DNA of 8,347 nucleotides. It comes from Clostridiales bacterium (GTDB lineage: Bacteria > Bacillota_A > Clostridia > Lachnospirales > Bianqueaceae). The notes under the pieces were generated by a model. The model saw only the letters and a program-made list of their open reading frames with translations, ran no database searches and was not told the origin of the DNA. The DNA is taken from positions 1-8,347 of the forward strand of contig JAHZBS010000100.1 of NCBI GenBank assembly GCA_019423265.1, given 5' to 3'. Position 1 is the first letter of the stretch, and each line of letters starts with the position of its first letter. The position numbers were made by a program, and so were the translations under genes. Shown piece after piece: positions 1 to 6,744 of the stretch.

Positions 1-827
1 GATAAGAGCATGTCCAAATGCCGGATCTGCTCCTGTCCGTCTAAATGGTAGGTGACATTGTCCAGAAATTGGACGCATTCTTCAATTTCTGGCAACACAA
101 ATTCCTCGTACATCGCCGGAGAAATCATCACAGAAAAATCGCACTGGATCTGGGCATGGCGTTTGGGGCACCACAGCTGCATCCAGCTGTGGGAAGAGCC
201 GCCCTCGTTGTTTTCCCCGAGTATTTCAAAAAATTCTTGTTGGGTGGCTTTCCACGCCTCTAGAATTTTCTGGCGGGATTCATGCACGAATTCCGGATTT
301 TCCAGCATATCGATCAGCAGGTTTTGGGATCCGCGCAGTTCGGCCAGGCCATCGAGAATGCCGCAGTTGTCGGGCATGGATACCATGAAGTCTCCCGCCG
401 CCTTTTGCGCAAGCGCGCGGGCGATTGCCTTGTGCCGTTGAAAAGCCTTTTCCTCCGGGTCATAGCACAGCAGAGAGGAATCCGGCTCTTCCAAAACAGG
501 AGAAAACCAGATGGTATCCGGCGCGTAGTGCGGCGTAGCGCCAAAATATGCCGCATGGCCGGCTGTGCCAAAATTTAGGTTGCAGACCGGTATCCCTTCC
601 CCCAAAAATTGATAGCTCAAACTGGTATTTTTCCAGAAAGCGTGTAGATAGTCCGGCGAGGTATAGGATTCTTCCACACTTTGGCAATCCAGCGGAAGGA
701 GGTCTTCCGCATTTTCCACAGGACACGGGACACGTATGGCAAGGTCGCACCTTCTATAATACTCTTTATTCCAAAATGCTTCTACATGCTTTTTCGTATC
801 TTCCCAGTTTTCTTTGTGCATCATCAT
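1..827 (-). CDS. Uroporphyrinogen decarboxylase (URO-D)-like protein, 3' end outside window
   Basis: An uninterrupted minus-strand frame of 275 codons begins at three consecutive ATGs (827, 824, 821) and runs off the left edge, so the C-terminus is missing. A purine-rich ribosome binding site (GGAAGGGA) lies about 9 bases upstream. Visible family signatures are NFGTAGHAAYFGA (about residue 86), the MPDNCGILDGLAELRG stretch, and YHLDGQEQIRHLDMLL at the very end. The last resembles the YHLDGPGxxRHLD motif of the URO-D/MtaA-like superfamily. True HemE makes coproporphyrinogen in haem synthesis, and MtaA-type relatives transfer methyl groups to or from corrinoid or coenzyme carriers. This divergent branch, found beside sugar genes in Clostridia, has no function I can name. 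Family length is usually 330-380 aa, so some 60-100 residues are lost outside. It lies 54 bp downstream of the GH31 gene and is probably co-transcribed with it. The family call is fairly sure; the substrate is unknown. Confidence 0.8.
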   Translation of the reverse strand, partial: MMMHKENWEDTKKHVEAFWNKEYYRRCDLAIRVPCPVENAEDLLPLDCQSVEESYTSPDYLHAFWKNTSLSYQFLGEGIPVCNLNFGTAGHAAYFGATPHYAPDTIWFSPVLEEPDSSLLCYDPEEKAFQRHKAIARALAQKAAGDFMVSMPDNCGILDGLAELRGSQNLLIDMLENPEFVHESRQKILEAWKATQQEFFEILGENNEGGSSHSWMQLWCPKRHAQIQCDFSVMISPAMYEEFVLPEIEECVQFLDNVTYHLDGQEQIRHLDMLL

Positions 828-881
828 TTGATTTTCCCTTCCGGTTGTTTTTCAATTCGTATTGGTTGCCCATCGATCTTA

Positions 882-3299
882 TCATAGCAGATAGTCTAAT
901 GAAATCCGGAGTTCCTCCCCACGTTCCACATGTACGGTCTTTGCTGTGTTCCCCAGCGCAATATGGAAAACCTGAGACTGGGGCATTCCAGGGTAACGCC
1001 CTTCCCGGCGGCCGATGGTCAGCGTATGGCACCTATCATCCCAGTGGAGAGGGGTCAAGCTGTACATCCCCCGCTCATACCGGTATGAGTCGCCTTCGTC
1101 ATCGTAAAGGACAAAGCTGCCATCCTCTCCGGGATATACCCGCAAAGTCAATTCCGGGTGTGGCTCCTGGTTGGGGTATTCCAATACCGGCCCAAGGGGG
1201 AGTATGGATCCCGCTTTGACATACAGGGGAATCCGAGCCAGCGGGGCTTCCGCCTCCACACTTCGTCCGCCGTGATAGAATTCTCCCGTCCAGAAATCAT
1301 ACCAGCCGGATCCGGCAGGCAAATAGACGGCCCGGGTTTTGGGCGCTCCCTCCAATGGCTGGGATCCTGTCTCATAATACATAGGCCGGGTTACCGGGCA
1401 GACCATTATAGCCGGTCCAAACAGGAACTGATCTGTCACGTCGAAGGTCGCCGGATCGTCTGGGAACGCCAGCCCCAGAGGCATCAAGAAGGTGTCCCCC
1501 TTCATGGAAACGGCGGCCGCCTGGGAATAAAGGTATGGCAACAGCTCCATCCGCAGCCGGATAAATTTGGCGATCGCATCATAAAAGGGAGTACCTGGTT
1601 CGCCAAACCGCCAGATTTCCCGAGGTGTATCCGTGCCATGTGAGCGCATCATTGGCAAAAAGGTTCCGAGCTGAAGCCATCGGGTATACAGCTCCCGATA
1701 TCCGAGATCTTCGCAGCCACAGGGATACTCTCCGCAGCGGAACCATTCTTTTCCCGGAGATACGAAGAATGCACCGATATCCAGACTCCAGAATGGTTCA
1801 CCGGATGCACAGAAATTGAGGCCCTCCGGGATCTGGCGGGCGAGCGTCTCCCAATTAGCGCCGATATCCCCGGACCAGGTGATGGCCGCATACCGGTGCT
1901 GGCCGGCGAAGGAAGAACGGGTCAGGTTGACCACACGTTTTTCCTCCGAAGTCTTGCGCTGCCCCTCATAAATGCCGCGGGAATGGCAGAGGGAATAGGC
2001 GGTCCATTCCCCGTCATCCAGATATTTTTTGGCAGCGTCCACGTTGCTTTTCAGACGCTCATGGGGCTCTAAGCGCAGCGCGCCGCTCCAATCCGCCTCA
2101 AAGGGTTCCGTGCAATCGCACCACCAGGCGTCCACCCCGTATTGGAAAATTCCTTCGTCAGCCTGTTTCCAGTAAAGATCCCGCGCCGCCTTTGAAAAGG
2201 CATTATACGTAGAGCGATTTCCCAGCATATACCCGTGCTCCAGCATCTCCTGTTGGTTTTCGCCCATGCCATTCATTGTAGGCCAGATCGAAAGCATCAG
2301 CGCAGCGCCCAGTTGGTGGAGCCTGCGCGTCATGGCCGCGGGATCCGGATACCGGCTGCGGTCAAAGCTCTTCTGTCCCCATTTGCCCTCCTCCCAGGTC
2401 TGCCAGTCCTGAACGATAAAGCTAAGGGGAATCTTGCGGCGCCGGTACTCTTCTACGATTTCGATCAGCTCCGCCGCGGTCTCATACCGCTCCTTGCTCT
2501 GTCCGTAACCGAACGCCCATTTGGGAAGCATCGGCGCGGCACCGGTGAGATCCCGATATGTCCGCAACACGGACGGGTAATCCGGGCCAGCAAGAAAATA
2601 GTAGTCCAGCTCGTCCACTGTGTCCATCCAAACGTAGGAGCCGTATGCATTATCTTCAAAGGTCATCAGAGACCGGCAGTCGAACAGAAAGCCATATCCT
2701 TTCGTCGAGACAAAGGAGGGCACACAGGCCTTCATATTCTGCTGATACAGCTGGCGGGATTTTCCCCGCAGATTGCCATATCCTTCTTCGTGGGAGCCAA
2801 AGCCGTAAAGCCCCTCTTCCCCGAAAATGAATTCCACCTTGGCGTGATATGCCATGCGGTCCGGCACTGTCTCATATTCTCCGCCGATCACCTTCACACC
2901 ATCTGCCGTCTGTCTCTGCACCAACTCGCCCTCACCGGAAAAAACATTGCGCAATACTTGCATTTCTACCAGATGCTTACCGCCCCGCTGTGGCTCTTGG
3001 GTCAGCGTCATGCCGGTCGAATCCCGATATGTAATCGCTCCGGTTTCCAGGCTCACGCTCACCGCGCAGGATCTCAATTTCAAAGTGACGGTCTGCCCCT
3101 CTTCCAACAGTTTATATTCCGGAAACGGAGTTTTGTTCAAAACAACAGGCGTCAGATTTTCACATTCCGGCTCCGGCAGAAAGTGATCCCGACCGGTCAT
3201 GGTAATGCGGACGGCGCGCTCATGAACCGGATAGAGCCGAAGAAGGCTGTCGGGACTCTGCATTATTAGTTCCGGCTGTCTTTGAATAAGCTGATACAT
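882..3299 (-). CDS. GH31 family glycosidase (alpha-xylosidase/alpha-glucosidase-like), cytoplasmic
   Basis: An 805-residue glycoside hydrolase family 31 enzyme, a retaining hydrolase releasing alpha-linked glucose or xylose from oligosaccharide ends. The N-terminal beta-sandwich covers about residues 1-240, followed by the catalytic (beta/alpha)8 barrel to about 590, a proximal beta domain, and a distal DUF5110-like domain (LTLRVYPGEDGSFVLYDDEG, about 717-736). The expected nucleophile is Asp395 in GVDAWWCDCTEP and the acid/base Asp478 in ITWSGDIGANW. The conserved MRSHGTDTPREIW block holds His554. There is no signal peptide or membrane segment, so it probably acts on imported oligosaccharides. 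The ATG at 3299 follows an AGAAGGGGG ribosome binding site about 9 bases upstream. WWxDxTEP is closer to the xylosidase-like side of GH31 than to the WxDMNEP of classical alpha-glucosidases, but sequence alone does not settle the substrate. It is divergent from an AraC regulator and followed by the URO-D-like gene. Confidence 0.93.
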   Translation of the reverse strand: MYQLIQRQPELIMQSPDSLLRLYPVHERAVRITMTGRDHFLPEPECENLTPVVLNKTPFPEYKLLEEGQTVTLKLRSCAVSVSLETGAITYRDSTGMTLTQEPQRGGKHLVEMQVLRNVFSGEGELVQRQTADGVKVIGGEYETVPDRMAYHAKVEFIFGEEGLYGFGSHEEGYGNLRGKSRQLYQQNMKACVPSFVSTKGYGFLFDCRSLMTFEDNAYGSYVWMDTVDELDYYFLAGPDYPSVLRTYRDLTGAAPMLPKWAFGYGQSKERYETAAELIEIVEEYRRRKIPLSFIVQDWQTWEEGKWGQKSFDRSRYPDPAAMTRRLHQLGAALMLSIWPTMNGMGENQQEMLEHGYMLGNRSTYNAFSKAARDLYWKQADEGIFQYGVDAWWCDCTEPFEADWSGALRLEPHERLKSNVDAAKKYLDDGEWTAYSLCHSRGIYEGQRKTSEEKRVVNLTRSSFAGQHRYAAITWSGDIGANWETLARQIPEGLNFCASGEPFWSLDIGAFFVSPGKEWFRCGEYPCGCEDLGYRELYTRWLQLGTFLPMMRSHGTDTPREIWRFGEPGTPFYDAIAKFIRLRMELLPYLYSQAAAVSMKGDTFLMPLGLAFPDDPATFDVTDQFLFGPAIMVCPVTRPMYYETGSQPLEGAPKTRAVYLPAGSGWYDFWTGEFYHGGRSVEAEAPLARIPLYVKAGSILPLGPVLEYPNQEPHPELTLRVYPGEDGSFVLYDDEGDSYRYERGMYSLTPLHWDDRCHTLTIGRREGRYPGMPQSQVFHIALGNTAKTVHVERGEELRISLDYLL

Positions 3300-3317
3300 C
3301 GCGGCTACCCCCTTCTA

Positions 3318-3346
3318 TTGACAGGAATCTTTCAAACATATATAAT
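3318..3346 (+). promoter_or_regulatory. Perfect consensus sigma-70/sigma-A promoter of the AraC-family gene
   Basis: TTGACA at 3318-3323, a 17-base spacer, and TATAAT at 3341-3346 match the housekeeping consensus at all 12 positions with ideal spacing. Transcription should start near 3353, giving a leader of about 73 bases that runs through the GCG/CGC repeat cluster before the ATG at 3426. A fully consensus promoter on a regulator gene suggests strong basal transcription restrained by a repressor or by autoregulation. Confidence 0.85.
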
Positions 3347-3370
3347 ACAAGTATAACGCTTTGCGAATAA
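3342..3370 (-). promoter_or_regulatory. Probable weak promoter of the GH31 operon
   Basis: On the minus strand TATTAT (3347-3342) is a good -10, but the hexamer 17 bases upstream (TTATTC, 3370-3365) matches the -35 consensus at only 2 of 6 positions. A weak -35 with GCG/CGC repeats immediately upstream is the classic layout for an AraC-type activated promoter. The -10 uses the same base pairs as the regulator's -10 on the other strand. The alternative -10 TATACT (3355-3350) has no -35 either. Confidence 0.45.
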
Positions 3371-3412
3371 AATTTCGCGCATTTTAAACGCAATTTTTCG
3401 CATAATATGCGC
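3363..3412. promoter_or_regulatory. Cluster of inverted repeats, candidate AraC-type operator
   Basis: Three overlapping symmetrical elements lie between the divergent promoters and the regulator ATG. GCGAA(3363-3367)/TTCGC(3374-3378) has a 6-base gap. GCGCAT(3377-3382)/ATGCGC(3407-3412) has wide spacing. CGCATA-A-TATGCG (3399-3411) is a near-perfect palindrome with 6-bp arms. TTTCGC also occurs directly repeated at 3373 and 3396, a 23-base offset of about two helical turns, as expected for a dimeric AraC protein binding one face. The site lies just upstream of the weak GH31 promoter and in the leader of the regulator, so binding could activate one and restrain the other. No experimental site is known to me. 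Confidence 0.5.
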
Positions 3413-3425
3413 ACAGAGGGAATAT

Positions 3426-4283
3426 ATGATTTCACGACAACAGTATGAAGAACATTCGGAGCGTGATTTTCTAACCGTTCCGCTGGCATCGTATCATTTT
3501 GATGAGGTGACCATTCCCCTGCATTGGCATCGGGAAGTGGAACTGATTCTGACGGAAACGGCAGGGTCTATTGAGTTGGAGGGACAAAGCTGTCCCTATT
3601 CTGCCGGCGATATTCTCTGTATCAACAAGGGCATTCTCCACCGCACCAGTGAACCTATGGGCAAGGCGGATCTCCTAGTCTTTGATCTCCGGATCCTGCT
3701 TTCGCCGTTGCTGGAACAGGATGAATCCCTCTTTATCAACCAGCTGGAAAAGGGCAGGCTTCTGCTTCCGGTTCGCATCGGCCGGAGTGAAGCGGGCTAT
3801 TCCGAACTGTCGCAGAATTTGATGGAGTGCATTTCCTGCCTCCACACAAAGGAGCCCCGCTGGGAACTGCGGATCCAAACGGGACTGCTGCGTTTACTGG
3901 AATTATTCTGGACAAATGGGTATTGGATGAAAACCGCTGTGCGCCCGTACAATCCCCAGGCGGGGGCCGTCAAAGAAAGCATCACCTTTATGAAGCGACA
4001 CTTCGGACGGGAGTTGACCATCCGGCAGCTGGCGGAGCAGGCGGCGCTTTCTCCCTCCCACTATATCCGGGTATTTCGCCTCTATACCGGCCAGACGCCG
4101 GTTGCGTTTCTAAATGACCTTCGGCTGGAAAAGGCCGCCGCCTGTCTGCGGCAAGGCATGACCGTCACCGAAACTGCCATGCAGGTGGGCATCTCAAACA
4201 TCAGCTATTTCATCCGCTTGTTTTGCAAAAAATACGGGCAGACGCCGAAGCAGTACCAGCTATCCCTCTCTTCGGAGGAATAG
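3426..4283 (+). CDS. AraC-family transcriptional regulator with N-terminal cupin sensor
   Basis: A 285-residue AraC/XylS-type regulator. The N-terminal 90 residues form a cupin-like sensor with PLHWHREVEL (His33, His35, Glu39), the GDILCINKGILH block and a later His72, as in sugar-sensing members. A linker follows, then the DNA-binding domain with two helix-turn-helix units. The first is about 198-222 (LTIRQLAEQAALSPSHYIRVF) and the second about 246-270 (VTETAMQVGISNISYFIRLF), ending in the family's KKYGQTPKQY signature. The ATG follows an AGAGGGA ribosome binding site with 5-6 bases of spacing. It is divergent from the GH31 gene across 126 bp, so it most likely controls that operon in response to the sugar processed there. 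Length and architecture are normal and nothing is missing. The inducer is unknown. Confidence 0.93.
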   Translation: MISRQQYEEHSERDFLTVPLASYHFDEVTIPLHWHREVELILTETAGSIELEGQSCPYSAGDILCINKGILHRTSEPMGKADLLVFDLRILLSPLLEQDESLFINQLEKGRLLLPVRIGRSEAGYSELSQNLMECISCLHTKEPRWELRIQTGLLRLLELFWTNGYWMKTAVRPYNPQAGAVKESITFMKRHFGRELTIRQLAEQAALSPSHYIRVFRLYTGQTPVAFLNDLRLEKAAACLRQGMTVTETAMQVGISNISYFIRLFCKKYGQTPKQYQLSLSSEE

Positions 4284-4308
4284 CGGTTTTCCATATCCCA
4301 AAGCCCGT

Positions 4309-5319
4309 CTATGGGCGATGTAACTTCACATACGCCTCTAACAATGTTTTTATGTCGCCACCGCATCCTCCAAAAATCAAATTGTCCAATCCCCCTATTA
4401 ACGCTTCAACTTCTGGAATTCTATCCCTTCGATACGATATAATTTCATCCATAATTTCATTGTATGAGGAGAACTCGCAAACCTTTTTCATCTTATAGAT
4501 ACAGGGTTCGGCTAACCAAAACCAGTGACATGACAAGCCTGTGCTTTGATCAAGTGCCACTGTTCCATCGTGCAAGATATGGATTCCACACAATACGGAG
4601 GGACATATTGGTATTGCGTAATCGGCATCAAGCAGCTTTTTTATTTCCTTCAATTGAGTATCGGATAATTTTAATTCATTATAAACATCTTGGCCTCTGC
4701 CGGAATCCTCCAAATCACCGAGCAGCGGAAATATATTGTTTCTATCACAAAACGAAATTATACCGGGCAATTCATCAGAATTGAGAGTTGTCGGGACGAT
4801 GGAGGCGCATACATTTGTATACCCGCCCTTTACCTTCGCCAATTGGCTCAGCTTCCGGATATTGACCTGAAGTTGTCTAACGTTGATTTTCGGATTTCCA
4901 TACAGCTTTTTAATTTTTTCTTCTTCAAAGCTGTCCAATTTAAACATTACATATAATATCTCATCCCGTATGTAATCAAATACCCTATCATCAAAATCTA
5001 ACAAGTTGGTAAACATGGAACATTTTACTCCATGAGCTTTGCATAATTCCAAAATATCGAATAAATATGCTCTGTTTTCTGCGAATGTAGGCTCTCCCAA
5101 GCCACAAATAAAAATCCATGTTAAATTTTCAGATTGGATAAATTCCTTTACTTCCTTCATCGAAGTGAATTTCTTAGCTCTGTCGGGGGAATCACAATAT
5201 ATACAATTTAAATTGCAGCCTCCTCCTAACTCCAAATCCAATATAGGAAACTCCCCTTTTTTATAGGAGGATATTGATTCGTCCAATACTTTCTTTGACC
5301 ACGGCAAATATTCAATCAT
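4309..5319 (-). CDS. Radical SAM enzyme with C-terminal SPASM/twitch-like cysteines
   Basis: A 336-residue radical SAM protein, last gene of a three-gene operon. The SAM-cluster motif is CNLNCIYC (Cys35, Cys39, Cys42; CX3CX2C), and CGLGEP (about 72-77) corresponds to the GGEP SAM-binding motif. The C-terminal third carries Cys239, Cys244, Cys264, Cys273, Cys281 and Cys319, with CGIHILHDGTVALDQ resembling the SPASM/twitch region that binds an auxiliary Fe-S cluster. SPASM enzymes often modify peptides or proteins, for example by thioether or C-C crosslinks, but no precursor peptide gene is visible nearby. The ATG at 5319 is set by an AGGGGGGAT ribosome binding site that overlaps the upstream gene's TAG, so translation is probably coupled. 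It lacks the bacterial viperin motif and I cannot assign a named subfamily. It ends 25 bp from the convergent AraC gene. Confidence 0.85.
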   Translation of the reverse strand: MIEYLPWSKKVLDESISSYKKGEFPILDLELGGGCNLNCIYCDSPDRAKKFTSMKEVKEFIQSENLTWIFICGLGEPTFAENRAYLFDILELCKAHGVKCSMFTNLLDFDDRVFDYIRDEILYVMFKLDSFEEEKIKKLYGNPKINVRQLQVNIRKLSQLAKVKGGYTNVCASIVPTTLNSDELPGIISFCDRNNIFPLLGDLEDSGRGQDVYNELKLSDTQLKEIKKLLDADYAIPICPSVLCGIHILHDGTVALDQSTGLSCHWFWLAEPCIYKMKKVCEFSSYNEIMDEIISYRRDRIPEVEALIGGLDNLIFGGCGGDIKTLLEAYVKLHRP

Positions 5320-5332
5320 AAATTTATCCCCC

Positions 5333-6025
5333 CTACTCTATCATAAACTGTTTGGTCCCGCAAATACAATCTTCCTTAACCGAAGTCCAAACGATGGTAG
5401 CTCTGTAAGTACCTTTACTTAATTTCAGTGTCACGTCTTCCGAAAATTCTTCTCCCGGATCAATAAACATAATCGTCTCGGAACTTAAATGCTTCAGCTT
5501 GATAATTTTTCTATACTGTGCTTTAAAGCTGTCTTCTAAAAGATGGTCCGGAAGACAGGTAAATCCGCCTTGCTTACAAAGACTTGCGAATACACAATCA
5601 AATTCTCCTTCCTCGTGCTTTAGCAAATACGGAAACTCAATTATCCCGTCCCTTTCGATTCCTGCTTCAACCATCAAATAAATATTTTGAGGTATGATTC
5701 TTTTTTTGCTACAATTCTCAATGCGGCATGTTATAATTGCGTAATCGCCCTGTGGCTTCGCTTCAATTGAAATTTTCCTTTTTGCTGTAAAATTTTGTCT
5801 TAAAACATTCTCTGAGATTTTTATGACGATTGTTCCTAATGAAATAAAGAGGGTCGCGCTGGCAATAACCTCATTTATGGTCATTGATTTTACGGCTTGA
5901 TTAGAGTACGGGATAATGAACGCCCATATCCCCAAACCTATACCTGCAACAAGCAAAACCGCGCACAGACGAATGATTGTGCTCTTTCTATTGGCAGAAA
6001 AGTTCTTATTATTGTTAAACTTCAT
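5333..6025 (-). CDS. Two-TM membrane protein with C-terminal beta-rich cytoplasmic domain, unknown function
   Basis: A 230-residue protein I do not recognise. A basic N-terminus (NRKS) precedes a first membrane helix at about 17-39 and, after a short loop, a second at about 52-70. Lys/Arg residues follow at 77-84 (RQNFTAKRK). By the positive-inside rule both ends are cytoplasmic, and the remaining 150 or so residues form a soluble domain. That domain alternates beta-type stretches (YAIITCRIENCS, IIPQNIYLMVEAG, GTYRATIVWTSV), suggesting an immunoglobulin-like or CARDB-like beta-sandwich. It holds seven cysteines (100, 105, 144, 150, 157, 220, 222), which could be metal ligands or targets of the neighbouring radical SAM enzyme; that is speculation. 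The start has a GGGAGGGGG ribosome binding site. The gene is 28 bp after the DUF4178-like gene and 13 bp before the radical SAM gene, so the three are very likely one operon. Confidence 0.8.
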   Translation of the reverse strand: MKFNNNKNFSANRKSTIIRLCAVLLVAGIGLGIWAFIIPYSNQAVKSMTINEVIASATLFISLGTIVIKISENVLRQNFTAKRKISIEAKPQGDYAIITCRIENCSKKRIIPQNIYLMVEAGIERDGIIEFPYLLKHEEGEFDCVFASLCKQGGFTCLPDHLLEDSFKAQYRKIIKLKHLSSETIMFIDPGEEFSEDVTLKLSKGTYRATIVWTSVKEDCICGTKQFMIE

Positions 6026-6053
6026 GCGCGGTTCCCCCTCCCATCCCTTCGTT

Positions 6054-6503
6054 TTACATTACTTCAACTTCTTCAAGCGCAATGACCTCTGCATACACAT
6101 CTGCTCTTTTTCCTGTCCTTGTCAACAGCCCCAGGCTAATAATTTTATCTTCATAGCTATAATCCGAGAACTGCACTTCGCCTTCCATTGTAAGAAAATC
6201 TCCGAAGACAAACTGTTTGACCATCTGATAATCATCCGCGTCTTTTTTATAAAGATTCCCTTCAAATTCTAAGGTTTCGGGGCTTGGGAAACCGCACTTC
6301 ATAGCGTCCCCCACATACCCAAAATACATATAGTCATCGTACGGTGAAATTACTAAAACAAAGTGATTTTCCAACTGAATTTTGGCATACCATTTTTGTG
6401 TTTCACTCTCGGTTACATAGAGCACTTTTGCAAGAACATTGTAATCTTTCCCACGAACTCTAATTTTTGAGTTTTCCTTAATTGCCTCAATCAATTTAAA
6501 CAT
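6054..6503 (-). CDS. DUF4178-like small soluble protein
   Basis: A 149-residue protein, first gene of the three-gene operon, with no signal peptide or membrane segment. It looks beta-rich and reads like one or two copies of the DUF4178 fold. An N-terminal half carries a KIRVRGKDYNVLAKVLY start and a WYAKIQLENHFVLVI strand pair. A second half has LEFEGNLYKK, then VQFSDYSYEDKIISLG and a closing DVYAEVIALEEVEV. DUF4178 proteins (YjfK-type) occur in operons with membrane proteins, PspA homologues and spermidine-synthase-like genes, thought to concern membrane or stress functions. The resemblance is by eye, and a diverged unrelated small beta protein is possible. Translation starts at the ATG at 6503 behind an excellent AAAGGAGG ribosome binding site (6518-6511, 7-base spacing), much stronger than its neighbours' sites. 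Confidence 0.75.
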   Translation of the reverse strand: MFKLIEAIKENSKIRVRGKDYNVLAKVLYVTESETQKWYAKIQLENHFVLVISPYDDYMYFGYVGDAMKCGFPSPETLEFEGNLYKKDADDYQMVKQFVFGDFLTMEGEVQFSDYSYEDKIISLGLLTRTGKRADVYAEVIALEEVEVM

Positions 6504-6510
6504 TTTATAT

Positions 6511-6518
6511 CCTCCTTT
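6511..6518 (-). promoter_or_regulatory. Strong ribosome binding site of the DUF4178-like gene
   Basis: AAAGGAGG on the minus strand, 7 bases before the ATG at 6503. It fixes this start and marks the operon's first gene as efficiently translated. Confidence 0.8.
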
Positions 6519-6523
6519 ATTAT

Positions 6524-6535
6524 AGTGTAAACACT
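6524..6535. promoter_or_regulatory. Short palindrome AGTGTAAACACT in the operon leader
   Basis: Perfect 5-bp arms (AGTGT/ACACT) around a 2-base centre, about 45 bases downstream of the predicted transcription start and 20 bases upstream of the ATG. It abuts a second TATAAT (minus 6524-6519) that has no -35 partner. It could be an operator for a small dimeric regulator, but chance is not excluded for a 12-base element. Confidence 0.3.
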
Positions 6536-6585
6536 TGAGTTTTCAGGGCAACGACTTCGTGTTTCTTCTCCTTTTACACGTCTTA

Positions 6586-6614
6586 ATTATAATCTATTTA
6601 GTTGATAAAATCAA
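6586..6614 (-). promoter_or_regulatory. Promoter of the DUF4178-like/2TM/radical SAM operon
   Basis: On the minus strand TTGATT (6614-6609) and TATAAT (6591-6586) are separated by exactly 17 bases: 4 of 6 and 6 of 6 consensus matches. The roughly 45 bases further upstream (6615-6660) are almost pure A/T, as in an UP element. The start would be near 6579, with a leader of about 76 bases. This suggests the operon is transcribed on its own and not only by read-through from rhuM. Confidence 0.65.
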
Positions 6615-6744
6615 GATAATTCCATTATTAATCGCAATAATTTTATATATTTACAATACAAATCTCTCATACGAAGTTTGAAATCAATCCCCCGTTTTTG
6701 ATAGAATAAGATAAGAGGAACAAAAAAACAGACGACGCACTTTT

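Noticed and set aside
548..1219. Plus-strand open frame of 223 codons, and several shorter ones in 45-750 on both strands
   Set aside because: They overlap the URO-D-like and GH31 genes, which have clear family motifs. The translations look random and lack good ribosome binding sites.
2235..3269. Long plus-strand open frame (344 codons) opposite the GH31 gene
   Set aside because: Its translation resembles no family, and it lies wholly antisense to a GH31 gene with all catalytic motifs. High-GC antisense frames are commonly open by chance.
4303..4316. GCCC-loop-GGGC as a shared terminator between the convergent AraC and radical SAM genes
   Set aside because: The stem is only 4 bp and neither strand has a following T-run.
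4309..5319. Radical SAM gene as a prokaryotic viperin
   Set aside because: The motif CNLNCIYCDSP and the Cys-rich C-terminus do not fit the viperin-type signature I know, and no nucleotide kinase neighbour is present.
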